Program-made: the position numbers and the translations under genes
Notes under the pieces: generated by a model
What the model was told of the DNA's origin: nothing
Seen by the model: the letters and a program-made list of their open reading frames with translations, nothing else
The model's database searches: none
Shown: positions 34,306 through 42,181 of the stretch, piece by piece
Layout: each line of letters begins with the position of its first letter
Numbering within the stretch: the first letter of the stretch is position 1
Source of the DNA: Shimazuella alba
Lineage (GTDB): Bacteria > Bacillota > Bacilli > Thermoactinomycetales > Thermoactinomycetaceae
Length of the DNA stretch: 64,000 nucleotides
NCBI RefSeq assembly: GCF_009831235.1
Contig: NZ_WUUL01000007.1
Coordinates: 62,001 to 126,000 of the forward strand
Direction: 5' to 3'

Positions 34306-34902
34306 TTATGTTTCTGAATCTGGTCTTCGAAATTGTAAAAAGACCAGAGCAAGCAGAAACCCTGCAAGTACAGATATAAAATAAACACCAGTGAGTGGAT
34401 AATCGATGATGAGATTCAATATGGTTAAAACAAGAACTGCCAGTCCGAACTGAGGATGAATAGCTTTGCGTATAAAAAGATATAAGTAGACCCCAAAAAT
34501 ACCATAAACTGCACCTAGTGAACCAAAATAAATACCTTCCATACCAGTTATGTATATAATTACAAAGGATATCATTCCTGACAACACATAAATCAAAAGA
34601 AAAAATAGTCGTCCCAATAACCATTCTAATTGCGGACCTAAAATATATAAGAAAAAACAACCTAATAAATAGGAAAATACACTAGTATGTAAAAAGATAG
34701 CAGTTAATACTCTCCACCAATCGCCTTCTTGAATTCTCCATCCTTCTACTGCACCGTATTGGACAACAAGCGCTCCCTCAGACAAGGTCCCACTTTGAAA
34801 CAACAGCATCAAGTAGCATATGGTATGAACAATCATCAAACTTGTTATTACTGGAAAGAAACGTGGGAATTGCTTTAGAGGGATATGTGTGTGTCCAAAC
34901 AA
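34306..34902 (-). CDS. Rhomboid-fold membrane protein lacking catalytic residues
   Basis: 198 residues, six membrane helices. The rhomboid family loop is recognisable in EGDWWRVLTAIFLHTSVFSYLLG. The active-site segment, usually G-A-S-G-A, reads GSLGAVYGIFG, putting Leu where the serine nucleophile belongs. In the last helix the usual A-H-x-x-G reads ISVLAGFLLALVF, so the catalytic His is missing too, as are the oxyanion His/Asn in helix 2. Probably an inactive rhomboid that binds rather than cuts membrane proteins. Sits downstream of psd. Confidence 0.75.
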   Translation of the reverse strand: MFGHTHIPLKQFPRFFPVITSLMIVHTICYLMLLFQSGTLSEGALVVQYGAVEGWRIQEGDWWRVLTAIFLHTSVFSYLLGCFFLYILGPQLEWLLGRLFFLLIYVLSGMISFVIIYITGMEGIYFGSLGAVYGIFGVYLYLFIRKAIHPQFGLAVLVLTILNLIIDYPLTGVYFISVLAGFLLALVFLQFRRPDSET

Positions 34903-34918
34903 ATGTTAAACCTTCTTT

Positions 34919-35761
34919 CTAGGGATTCACCTCTGCTATAGGTTGTCCCATCTTTAATGATGTACATTCTTGAATCGAGGGTAACCAACTTATTGCATTT
35001 TCTTCAAAAAGTAGGATAACAGTTGATCCAAACTCAAAACGACCCAACTCTTCCCCTTTTTTCATTTGTATTGACTCTACATAAACTTTTTTATTTTGTT
35101 GGTGTCTCCCACCAGTATTTGTAGAAATCTGATCATCAAAAGATACTTTTATACTCCCAACATTTGTAGCACCTACTTTTACCAGTGCAACTGTTCCAGC
35201 ATTACCTTCTATGTATGAAATAACCCGTTCATTTTGTACAAATAATCCAGGAAACAAACGAACTCCTGATTCATTTACAGGATACAAATTACCTGGTATA
35301 TAAGAAAGTGAACTTATTTGTCCTGCTATCGGGCTGTGTATACGATGATAATCACGAGGGCTTAAATAGATCGTAGCAAATTGTCCATTGAGAAAAAACT
35401 TCGCATCGTCAATATTTGCCAGTAAGTCATTGACATGATAAGAGATACCTTTAGCTTGTATCAATGTTCCTTCATCTATTTTGCCAATCTGTGTTATAAC
35501 ACCATCAACAGGGCTTACAACAAGATTGGGATTTGGGTCAATTGGTCTTGCTTCATCATGAAGTTCTCTTACAAAAAAATCGAGTAAGTTATCAAATTGA
35601 CCAACCTGTTTTTTCACTGGATTAAGATCTATCTGAAACTTTTTAATGTAAAAAGGAATAAAATGACGACTAAATGGTTTTTTTGCTATATTTCCAACCA
35701 ATCTTGATAAAACATTTTTTGGGGTTATTTTCCAAAAAAACCGAAGAACAGGGTCTTTCAT
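34919..35761 (-). CDS. psd: Phosphatidylserine decarboxylase proenzyme
   Basis: 280-residue pyruvoyl enzyme making phosphatidylethanolamine. VSPVDGVITQIG and RDYHRIHSPIAGQI carry the catalytic Asp and His regions; self-cleavage would occur in RFEFGSTVILLFEE between Gly and Ser to form the pyruvoyl group. Slightly longer than Bacillus Psd. TGGAGGTATCT precedes the ATG. First gene of a psd-rhomboid-MFS run on the minus strand. Confidence 0.95.
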   Translation of the reverse strand: MKDPVLRFFWKITPKNVLSRLVGNIAKKPFSRHFIPFYIKKFQIDLNPVKKQVGQFDNLLDFFVRELHDEARPIDPNPNLVVSPVDGVITQIGKIDEGTLIQAKGISYHVNDLLANIDDAKFFLNGQFATIYLSPRDYHRIHSPIAGQISSLSYIPGNLYPVNESGVRLFPGLFVQNERVISYIEGNAGTVALVKVGATNVGSIKVSFDDQISTNTGGRHQQNKKVYVESIQMKKGEELGRFEFGSTVILLFEENAISWLPSIQECTSLKMGQPIAEVNP

Positions 35762-35853
35762 TAGATACCTCCACTTCTAAACGATTAAAAGGAAAAAAAC
35801 GGATGGAAAGAAAAACGACTACTTGGGCACAATACCTTCTAGGAGGTGATCGA

Positions 35854-36396
35854 ATGAATAACAAATACAAAACCGATCCTGCTCACTTACGTAAGCAAAA
35901 TGCTCAAAGCCAAAAAGCTGGTGCTGCTGGACAGTTTCAGAATGAATTTGCTTCTGAATCTGCTACCAACGCTCAGCAAGTGAGAGCTCAAAACGCTCAA
36001 AGCCGTAACGCTGGGACTGCTGCTGCTCGTTCCGCTGCTGGTGCTGCTGGACAGTTTCAGAATGAATTTGCTTCTGAATCTGCTACCAACGCACAACAGG
36101 TGAGAGCTCAAAACGCTCAAAGCCGTAACGCTGGGACTGCTGCTGCTCGTTCCGCTGCTGGTGCTGCTGGACAGTTTCAGAATGAGTTCGCTTCTGAATC
36201 TGCTACCAACACACAACAGGTGAGAGCTCAAAACGCTCAAAGCCGTAATGCTGGGACTGCTGCTGCTCGTTCCGCTGCTGGTGCTGCTGGACAGTTTCAG
36301 AATGAGTTCGCTTCTGAATCTGCTACCAACGTACAAAAAGTGAGAGCTCAAAACGCTCAATCTCAAAACAAGAAGAACCAAAACACTTCTAAGTAA
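35854..36396 (+). CDS. sspE: Gamma-type small acid-soluble spore protein
   Basis: 180 residues, Gln/Asn/Ala-rich, with the gamma-SASP unit EFASESATNAQQVRAQNAQS repeated four times. In Bacillus, SspE is made in the forespore and degraded at germination by GPR protease as an amino-acid store; the GPR site lies in E-F-A-S-E. The ATG at 35854 follows AGGAGGTGATCGA. Two to three units are usual; four is on the long side. Divergent from psd, whose start it nearly touches. Confidence 0.92.
   Translation: MNNKYKTDPAHLRKQNAQSQKAGAAGQFQNEFASESATNAQQVRAQNAQSRNAGTAAARSAAGAAGQFQNEFASESATNAQQVRAQNAQSRNAGTAAARSAAGAAGQFQNEFASESATNTQQVRAQNAQSRNAGTAAARSAAGAAGQFQNEFASESATNVQKVRAQNAQSQNKKNQNTSK
35921..36360 (+). 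repeat. 120-bp tandem repeat within the gamma-SASP gene
   Basis: Copies begin at 35921, 36041, 36161 and 36281 (the last partial), period exactly 120 bp = 40 residues. They are almost identical in DNA, differing at a few third positions, which implies recent duplication or gene conversion. Confidence 0.92.
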
Positions 36397-36405
36397 GATT
36401 AGATT

Positions 36406-36448
36406 AGAAAATCCCAATTTCCATGAAGTTGGGATTTTCTACTTTTCC
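36406..36448 (+). terminator. sspE terminator
   Basis: AGAAAATCCCAA / TTGGGATTTTCT, then ACTTTTCC; ten bases after the stop. Confidence 0.85.
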
Positions 36449-36511
36449 ATGTTACAGTGTACCACAAAATAATGAAACTCTGTAGGCATGAGAAGTGGGA
36501 ATATTTTAAAG

Positions 36512-37609
36512 TTACTTTCGGTTTCTTACTAAATATCGTATCGCTCGATTCGTATTGACAGACCGTATGAATTCGCGATCAATTTTTTTACCTGTATAAA
36601 GTAATAAATAACGAATTTGTTCTGGATTCAAATTTGGGTTTACTTGCAGCATCAGTGCAATTGTGCCTGAAACATGCGGAACTGCCATAGATGTGCCGCT
36701 CATCTCTTTTGTGGTTTGCCCTAACCATGCAGATGGAATTTTTTCTCCAGGAGCTGCGATATCAACACCTTTTCCCCGATTACCAAATGCGGATAAACGA
36801 TTGTTTGGTCCTACTGATGTTACTGCTATTGTCTCAGGAAATCGAGCCGGAAAATCAATCGAATTTTTTAACCCTTGATTTCCAGTTGCTGCTACCATCA
36901 CAATCTTTCTGCGATGTGCGATCATGATTGCTTTCTTTAATGATTCGCTGACCATCTCCATCCCGAAACTCATGTTGATGATATGCATCTTTTTCTCGAT
37001 ACACCAATTAATCGCACTTAATAGATCAGATAAATTGGCACTGCCGTTTTTATTGAATGCCTTGACAGCATAAACGCTTGCCCATGGAGCTACTCCAATC
37101 AAGCCTGCATTACGAGATCTACCAGCTATTATTCCAGCAACATGAGTCCCATGGCCATTGTAATCCATCGGAGGGAAACTTCTTGCTAAAACATTGATAC
37201 CGCCTTTGTAGTTTCGGTAGATAGCTGGATGACTTGGATCTATTCCTGTATCGATGACAGCAATACGAATGCCTTGACCTTTTACTTTTGTCCAAACCAT
37301 AGGTGCACCTATACGCTCTACTCCCCAAGGAAAAGAAGGCTTTACAGCATAAGTAGATCCATGGAAGGAAGGTTCCGTGATATTTACTCGAATATCTGGT
37401 TCTGCATGCTCTACATATGGATGATTATCTACCCATAAACGATGATTGACGGACTCTCCGATCACCATTCCCAAATGAGGAAGATATTCAATGGGTATAA
37501 TACCTCGATTTTTTAACTCCTTGGAACATCTTGCAAAGTTCGTGCCATCTTTCAAATAAAAAATCCTTCTATTTCTAATATTCTGAGGGTTCTCATTGTC
37601 TGGTTCCAT
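36512..37609 (-). CDS. Subtilisin-like serine protease (S8), no signal peptide
   Basis: 365 residues. Catalytic triad: Asp in AVIDTGIDPSHP, His in NGHGTHVAGIIAG, Ser in GTSMAVPHVSGTIALM; oxyanion Asn in VAATGNQG. The N-terminal 80 residues look like an I9-type propeptide but there is no secretion signal, so it is probably intracellular or released on lysis. Ile/Val-rich core typical of Bacillus AprX/Isp proteases. GGGGGAAAGGAA before ATG. It lies among sporulation genes. Confidence 0.9.
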   Translation of the reverse strand: MEPDNENPQNIRNRRIFYLKDGTNFARCSKELKNRGIIPIEYLPHLGMVIGESVNHRLWVDNHPYVEHAEPDIRVNITEPSFHGSTYAVKPSFPWGVERIGAPMVWTKVKGQGIRIAVIDTGIDPSHPAIYRNYKGGINVLARSFPPMDYNGHGTHVAGIIAGRSRNAGLIGVAPWASVYAVKAFNKNGSANLSDLLSAINWCIEKKMHIINMSFGMEMVSESLKKAIMIAHRRKIVMVAATGNQGLKNSIDFPARFPETIAVTSVGPNNRLSAFGNRGKGVDIAAPGEKIPSAWLGQTTKEMSGTSMAVPHVSGTIALMLQVNPNLNPEQIRYLLLYTGKKIDREFIRSVNTNRAIRYLVRNRK

Positions 37610-37682
37610 TTCCTTTCCCCCTCACTCTTAAGCTGAACGGAGAATAGTCTATAAAACCTCATTCTCCAAGGATGGTGAAAAA

Positions 37683-38015
37683 ATGAGCAATGATTATTTT
37701 GAGGAATTAGCAAAATTAGCAAGTGATTTGTCTAAAAGAACAAGTCAGTTAGATGAAATGATGCAAGCCCTATACAATGTCAATCTATCTATCGGTGACC
37801 AAGATAAATTGATGAAGCTTATCAATCACATGGCGAAATTTAATAAACAAAAACCAAATGAATCAAAGCCATCGAATGCAACTTCGCCTCCCAGTCCAAC
37901 TACATCAACCCCTGCTATAAACGAACAAAAAGGTGATTTCATGTATGATTTGTTTAATTCACCTGCTATGATGTCGATCATAAAAGAACACTATGGCAAG
38001 AAAAAAAAGAAGTGA
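37683..38015 (+). CDS. Unknown small protein with Pro/Ser/Thr linker
   Basis: 110 residues: a helical N-terminal half (LAKLASDLSKRTSQLDEMMQAL), a low-complexity linker of Ser, Pro and Thr (about 62-80), then YDLFNSPAMMSIIKEHYG and a poly-Lys end. AAGGATGGTG precedes the ATG. Divergent from the protease. No family recognised. Confidence 0.6.
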   Translation: MSNDYFEELAKLASDLSKRTSQLDEMMQALYNVNLSIGDQDKLMKLINHMAKFNKQKPNESKPSNATSPPSPTTSTPAINEQKGDFMYDLFNSPAMMSIIKEHYGKKKKK

Positions 38016-38096
38016 GCTTGTTAACTTAAGATATGGGAAGGCAATCTTGGGGGTATATGTAGTCACCTAAAAAAAGTGCCCTTTTTGTACAAAAAG

Positions 38097-38128
38097 AAAA
38101 AACGCCTATTAAAATTTAGGCGTTTTTT
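38097..38128. terminator. Bidirectional terminator
   Basis: AAAAAACGCCTA / TAGGCGTTTTTT between the convergent genes ending at 38015 and 38130. Confidence 0.85.
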
Positions 38129-38129
38129 A

Positions 38130-38624
38130 CTATTTCTCTGGTTTCCATTGATTTGCCGTACAACCAATTAGTGAAAAATCGACATCACGTCCTACCTCTT
38201 TCACATGTGGATAAAATTGCACTACACAAGCTAATGGATGAGTTACTGTTGATTCATCTATAAAAAATAGTACGAGTTCTCCTTCATCTTCTTCATACGT
38301 AAGATATAAAATTTGGTAGTCAATTTTTCCTTCTCGCTCATCTTCAATCGTAAAAATCGTTTCTTGACTGATTAAAAATTTTTCTTGATCTAATTCAACC
38401 GAATCTTCTTCTTCTATTTCAAACCTATGTATATCTTCTTGTAATGCAATTTTACTTAGCACACCATAGACAGCTAATTGTTCTTGTTCTGGTTTTAACA
38501 TCCCCATTACAAGTTGTTTACTCTTCTCTTTTTTTTGTTGTATGAGGACTTCCAAATCCGAGAAAAACATTTCTCGGGTGGAAGTTTGAAAATTAACATT
38601 GCTGCCATGTGAGAACACCTTCAT
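38130..38624 (-). CDS. Unknown acidic cytoplasmic protein
   Basis: 164 residues, strongly acidic in the middle (IEEEDSVELDQEKF, YEEDEGELVLFF). No membrane segment. The ATG at 38624 has GGAAGAG nine bases upstream, better than the TTG two codons earlier. No family recognised. Confidence 0.6.
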   Translation of the reverse strand: MKVFSHGSNVNFQTSTREMFFSDLEVLIQQKKEKSKQLVMGMLKPEQEQLAVYGVLSKIALQEDIHRFEIEEEDSVELDQEKFLISQETIFTIEDEREGKIDYQILYLTYEEDEGELVLFFIDESTVTHPLACVVQFYPHVKEVGRDVDFSLIGCTANQWKPEK

Positions 38625-38698
38625 ATTCAATCACTCTTCCTGCTTTGCCATATTGTCGAAGCATGTATCAACGTGATTATATCGAGGAGTTTTTTTCA

Positions 38699-38737
38699 AA
38701 GCAAGTAAATGAGCAGTGATAGATATCACTGCTCATT
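38699..38737 (-). terminator. Terminator of the alpha/beta SASP gene
   Basis: AATGAGCAGTGAT / ATCACTGCTCATT with a four-base loop, 36 bases after the stop on the minus strand; followed by TACTTGC. Confidence 0.7.
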
Positions 38738-38772
38738 ATCACCAAATATTTAGCTTTTTAAATGAGAGGAAC

Positions 38773-38982
38773 TTAGAAAGCGCCACCACCAAGTTGTTGC
38801 TCAGCAATAGCTACAAGACGTTTGGTGATTTCTCCTCCTACAGAACCGTTCGCACGAGAAGTTTCATCAGCACCAAGTTGCACACCAAATTCTTGAGCGA
38901 TTTCAAATTTCATTTGATCAAGAGCCTGTTGAGCGCCTTGTACTAACAATTGGTTACTGTTGCTACCACGATTAGAAGCCAT
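38773..38982 (-). CDS. Alpha/beta-type small acid-soluble spore protein
   Basis: 69 residues. Coats and protects DNA in the dormant spore. Family motifs: [20 protein letters not shown] with the GPR cleavage site around FEIAQEFG, and the DNA-binding [34 protein letters not shown] stands before ATG. Expression is expected in the forespore under sigma-G (family knowledge); I could not place that promoter. Confidence 0.95.
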   Translation of the reverse strand: MASNRGSNSNQLLVQGAQQALDQMKFEIAQEFGVQLGADETSRANGSVGGEITKRLVAIAEQQLGGGAF

Positions 38983-39082
38983 TTTCTTTCACCTCCTCTC
39001 CGTTGGGTGTACTGTTATAATGCTTCTTCTTGGACTAGATCATTCATAAAAAAAGCAAAAACAAATGTTATTTGCTGGAAAG

Positions 39083-39122
39083 AAAAAAGTGCTGTACACC
39101 TTATTGGTGTACAGCACTTTTT
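39083..39122. terminator. Strong palindromic terminator
   Basis: AAAAAAGTGCTGTACACC / GGTGTACAGCACTTTTT with a five-base loop. Serves the 54-residue minus-strand gene whose stop codon it touches; T-rich on both strands. Confidence 0.8.
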
Positions 39123-39285
39123 AGCTTATTTGTTTTTGCTGCATTTCTTTATGTTGTTGTCGAAGTTTTTTCATCTCTTGATGAAGATCGTACTGTTCTA
39201 AAAACTCATGTCGTTCCTTTGCAAGTAAGTATTCTTCCATTAATAAATCTATCTGTTTTTCAAGTGCTCTAAGCTCTTCCCTCAT
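39121..39285 (-). CDS. Small coiled-coil protein
   Basis: 54 residues, too short for most gene finders: MREELRALEKQIDLLMEEY at the start, then KERHEFLEQYDLHQEMKKLR and a Gln-rich end. The heptad spacing of Leu and Ile suggests a coiled coil. GAGGTG lies upstream and a strong terminator follows immediately, both supporting a real gene. It lies in a spore-gene neighbourhood; function unknown. Confidence 0.6.
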   Translation of the reverse strand: MREELRALEKQIDLLMEEYLLAKERHEFLEQYDLHQEMKKLRQQHKEMQQKQIS

Positions 39286-39478
39286 GTCTTACCTAGCACC
39301 TCTATTCATCTAGATATATAAAAAAGAATTAACTTGTCACATGTGTATCTACCCTTTTATCTGCATAGATAAACCATGAAATTTAAAATAGAAAAAGTTT
39401 TTATTTAGTATGAATAAAAAACTTTTTTTGATAGAATGATAATAAATTTATTTAGAGGTAAAAAAGGTGGGAAAATTC

Positions 39479-39631
39479 ATGTCAGCTAACACACCTCACA
39501 TACCATCCTTTTTAAAACAGTTTCGATCAATGAAATTCGATTTATTGTTACAAGATCTCCCGAAACTTAGTAAAGATCAATTAGAGGTATTAAAAAAAGA
39601 AATTGAAATTCTCCTTGAACAGAAAAAATAA
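39479..39631 (+). CDS. Small helical protein
   Basis: 50 residues: MSANTPHIPSFLKQFRSMKF, then LSKDQLEVLKKEIEILLEQKK. AAGGTGG eight bases before ATG and a strong terminator directly at the stop support it. No known family. Confidence 0.6.
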   Translation: MSANTPHIPSFLKQFRSMKFDLLLQDLPKLSKDQLEVLKKEIEILLEQKK

Positions 39632-39662
39632 CCAGCACCTCAGGAAGAGGAGCTGGTTTTTT
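39631..39662 (+). terminator. Terminator of the 50-residue gene
   Basis: ACCAGCACCTC / GAGGAGCTGGT with a few-base loop and T6. It overlaps the last codons of the convergent gene at 39640. Confidence 0.8.
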
Positions 39663-40047
39663 GCAGTGCTTGAAATAACTGTCTGGATAAAACAGATGAC
39701 CGAAAAAATCGATACATACGCAAAGCATGCACTGCAGAAAATAATTGTGTTCCTGATTGTATTCGTTGTTCTTCATCGATTCGGATATAATCATTTTTCT
39801 CTAACAATGAAAGTAACTGCTTCGTCGAATAATCTTCACTGTAGGTTTCAAATAAATTTTCAAAATGAGCCTTCTCAATATATCCTTTTGCGTTCCATTG
39901 CTTTCTTAAATCGATATCTAACTGGGGATAAATTAATAACCCCCATAAAATAACGATAGCTGCTTGTGCTTCTTCTGGCCATTTTTTATGTAGAGGTTCA
40001 TCGATTCGCGATGTTAGTGTGGAGCGAATTTGATTAAGAGATAACAC
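39640..40047 (-). CDS. Unknown protein
   Basis: About 135 residues, mainly helical (AQAAIVILWGLLIYPQLD, LFSAVHALRMYRFFRSSVL), ending in poly-Ser. No motif. Start: AAGGAG sits eight bases before the GTG at 40047; the GTG three codons earlier overlaps that site. Confidence 0.55.
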   Translation of the reverse strand: MLSLNQIRSTLTSRIDEPLHKKWPEEAQAAIVILWGLLIYPQLDIDLRKQWNAKGYIEKAHFENLFETYSEDYSTKQLLSLLEKNDYIRIDEEQRIQSGTQLFSAVHALRMYRFFRSSVLSRQLFQALQKTSSSS

Positions 40048-40312
40048 ATATAGCACTCCTTTTATTTCGTATACCTCTATCCATTGTCCAATATATTCTG
40101 TTTCATACTACTAACCACATATTTTTGTTCAAAGGAAAATTAATGCCAAGATTTATGTGATCTTCATCCACTGCAACTAAGCTTGAAGTATGTTCTAAAG
40201 TCGCATGTCAATCCGGCTTTACTATATTTACTATCTTAATAGTGGAAAAGTTTCCGTCATTTCTGTTATATTGTTAAGTAATAAAAATGTGAACATTGAA
40301 AGGAGTTTCTAT

Positions 40313-41083
40313 ATGTTGCTCGACCCAAAAAAGGGGAAATATTCCAATGAAGAAAATGAGAAAATAATACAACTTGTTAATGAAGGCCTAAAAAACGGGG
40401 AAAGAGAAAGAGATACCATAAAATTAATAGCCAACACGTTAAATCGAGGTTATGCCGGCATTATGTCACATGTAAGAAAATTACGTACCGAGCAGCCAGA
40501 TCGTTTTGAGACCGTAGACCAACATTATAAAGACAATGCAGCACGTCTTAATAGTTGGACAGAATCAGAAGAAGAAATAGTGATAGACACTGTTAATACC
40601 CACTTAAATGAAGGAAAATCACTCTCTACAGCAATCTCTTCATTGGAAGAAAAATTATCCCGTACCCAAGGAGCTATTTATCAACGTATCTATACCCTTC
40701 GTCGAAAGCAACCTGAACGTTTCGAGCATCTTCCAGCAGAAAGACCACGTAAAAAAAGAAAGCTTCCTGAATGGCAAACGAACCGTCCTGTTATCCGAAA
40801 TTTGGATCGTACTGAGGTTATCCCAGAACCAAGCTTATCGCCTATTTGGACCAACTCAAATCATGACTCTCCGTCGCCAAACGAAGAGACAATGATATAC
40901 CAAGCTTTTGAAACTCGATATGGTAAATTAACCAGAGAAGCCAAAGAAAAATTAGCTCAGTTGATGCGCCAATACGGTTGTACACGTGTATCCATCTCGT
41001 TGCTGACGTTAAATGATAATAAAGCGTTTTCAAGTATCATCGCTAATTTTTTAGAAGAGTGTCTAAACAGAGACATAAGGTAG
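40313..41083 (+). CDS. RsfA-like Myb/SANT-repeat transcription factor
   Basis: 256 residues with two Myb/SANT-like DNA-binding repeats at the N-terminus: YSNEENEKIIQLVNEGLKNG...GIMSHVRKLR (about 10-60) and WTESEEEIVIDTVNTHLNEG...AIYQRIYTLRRK (about 80-130), followed by a basic segment (RPRKKRKLPEW) and a helical C-terminal part. RsfA of Bacillus tunes sigma-F-dependent forespore genes; the same family is likely here, but the regulon is unknown. AAGGAGTTTCT precedes ATG at 40313. Confidence 0.75.
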   Translation: MLLDPKKGKYSNEENEKIIQLVNEGLKNGERERDTIKLIANTLNRGYAGIMSHVRKLRTEQPDRFETVDQHYKDNAARLNSWTESEEEIVIDTVNTHLNEGKSLSTAISSLEEKLSRTQGAIYQRIYTLRRKQPERFEHLPAERPRKKRKLPEWQTNRPVIRNLDRTEVIPEPSLSPIWTNSNHDSPSPNEETMIYQAFETRYGKLTREAKEKLAQLMRQYGCTRVSISLLTLNDNKAFSSIIANFLEECLNRDIR

Positions 41084-41240
41084 TGAAATTCCTATATTGA
41101 TTTTCATTGAATTATTTATAAGAAGAATAATATTTCCCTTTTTGTTATACCAAAGCATAACATGAATATTTTTTAAACTATAAATATTATATGAAAGCAG
41201 AAATATTAGTATTATTCATTATAAATCCATAGAAATTACA

Positions 41241-41276
41241 AAGGAGGGCGATTACTTTCGCGTCGTCCTTTTCATT
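41241..41276. terminator. Probable terminator hairpin
   Basis: Imperfect stem AAGGAGGGCGA / TTCGCGTCGTCCTT between convergent genes, followed by TTCATTCTTC on the plus strand. The 150 bases before it (41084-41240) are AT-rich and empty. Confidence 0.45.
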
Positions 41277-41278
41277 CT

Positions 41279-41908
41279 TCATTTCGGGCAAAGTTGCAAA
41301 TAATAAATAGTCTTTCCCGATCGAATGACGTCTTGCTCCCATTGAGAAGATAACTGCTTATCGTACAAGGAATTAGCTGCATAATCTTGTATTTCTTTGA
41401 TGATTTCCCAATTCGCCTTTTCTATTTGTTGCAAAGTAAATTCATATAGGCCACTATGATCTGTCTTAAAAATCAAATCCCCGTCTGGAGCTAAAAGCTC
41501 TCTATACGTGGAAAAAAAACGATGATAGGTCATTTGCCTACTTTTTCGAATAGGCTCTTCAAATGGTGTACAAAATTGAATATGAAAACGATTTACTTCT
41601 CCTTTTGAAAAGATCAGATTCAGTTGTTCGACATCCATCCAGATATAGGATAAATTATTTTGTTGAAATCTCCCGGTGCTAGCTCTCATCAATTCAAATG
41701 CATTTCTCTCAATTCCAATCCAATTTATATAAGGAAACTTAGTGGCAGCTTGTCTAATAAACTTCCCTCGTCCGGTCCCCAGATCTACATGTAATGAGGA
41801 TTGCGGATTAGGAAATAAATCTCGGATCTTTATTTGGGAATTTATTCTCCTTGCTTGCCCCTTCGTTATCACCATTGGCTCACGAAAGATGTTGTGTTTT
41901 CCACTCAT
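41279..41908 (-). CDS. TrmB-like SAM methyltransferase without the DPWPK motif
   Basis: 209 residues resembling tRNA (guanine-N7-)-methyltransferase: SAM-binding VDLGTGRGKFIRQAATKFPYINWIGIE (about 42-68), IWMDVEQLN, and C-terminal GDLIFKTDHSGLYEF matching the family K-T-D. The family's catalytic block (D-P-W-P-K-x-R-H) is replaced by CTPFEEPIRKSRQMTYHRFF, which lacks the aspartate. So this is probably a diverged paralog with a different or lost activity, not the housekeeping TrmB. GAGGGG precedes ATG. Confidence 0.72.
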   Translation of the reverse strand: MSGKHNIFREPMVITKGQARRINSQIKIRDLFPNPQSSLHVDLGTGRGKFIRQAATKFPYINWIGIERNAFELMRASTGRFQQNNLSYIWMDVEQLNLIFSKGEVNRFHIQFCTPFEEPIRKSRQMTYHRFFSTYRELLAPDGDLIFKTDHSGLYEFTLQQIEKANWEIIKEIQDYAANSLYDKQLSSQWEQDVIRSGKTIYYLQLCPK

Positions 41909-41976
41909 AAAAATTACCCCTCTACGAAAAAAAGACCCTAAATAGGAGCCTTTTTTTCTGTTTTCTTTATTTAAAA

Positions 41977-41997
41977 AGCAAGATCATCTTGCTTCTA
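41977..41997 (-). terminator. Terminator-like hairpin beside the structured element
   Basis: AGCAAGAT / ATCTTGCT with a one- to two-base loop, followed on the minus strand by TTTTTAAATAAAG. Supports minus-strand transcription of the structured region 42005-42099 and the gene at 42182. Confidence 0.55.
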
Positions 41998-42004
41998 TTG
42001 ATTT

Positions 42005-42099
42005 GTCAAGAGGGACACGGGCTCCCTGACAAAATCCGAAGGATTATGCCTGAATCTTGCGATTCACTTGACGTTGTATCTACCCACGTAGATTACAAC
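42005..42099 (-). ncRNA. Cloverleaf-like structured RNA candidate
   Basis: A 68-base element (42005-42072) closes with GTCAAG/CTTGAC and contains three hairpins: GAATC/GATTC (42052-42065), AATCC/GGATT with a three-base loop (42033-42045), and AGGGA/TCCCT (42011-42027). Beside it is an 11-12-bp hairpin, GTTGTATCTAC / GTAGATTACAAC (42073-42099, one bulged A). It has no T-loop sequence and no CCA end, so it is not a normal tRNA. Strand is inferred from the terminator at 41977; a T-rich tract at 42121 would allow the plus strand. Confidence 0.45.
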
Positions 42100-42181
42100 A
42101 ACACCTGTCGAAAACAGATGCTTTTTTTTTGGGTTTTTTTTATTTTACTTGAGACAGAAAGGAAAGGAACCGGAAGGAAAA

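Noticed and set aside
35921-36360. CRISPR or non-coding satellite array
   Set aside because: The 120-bp units are in frame and encode the gamma-SASP repeat; there are no spacers.
42005-42072. tRNA gene
   Set aside because: The element folds as a cloverleaf, but has no TTCRA T-loop, a four-base loop in that arm, a six-base-pair acceptor and no proper anticodon loop.
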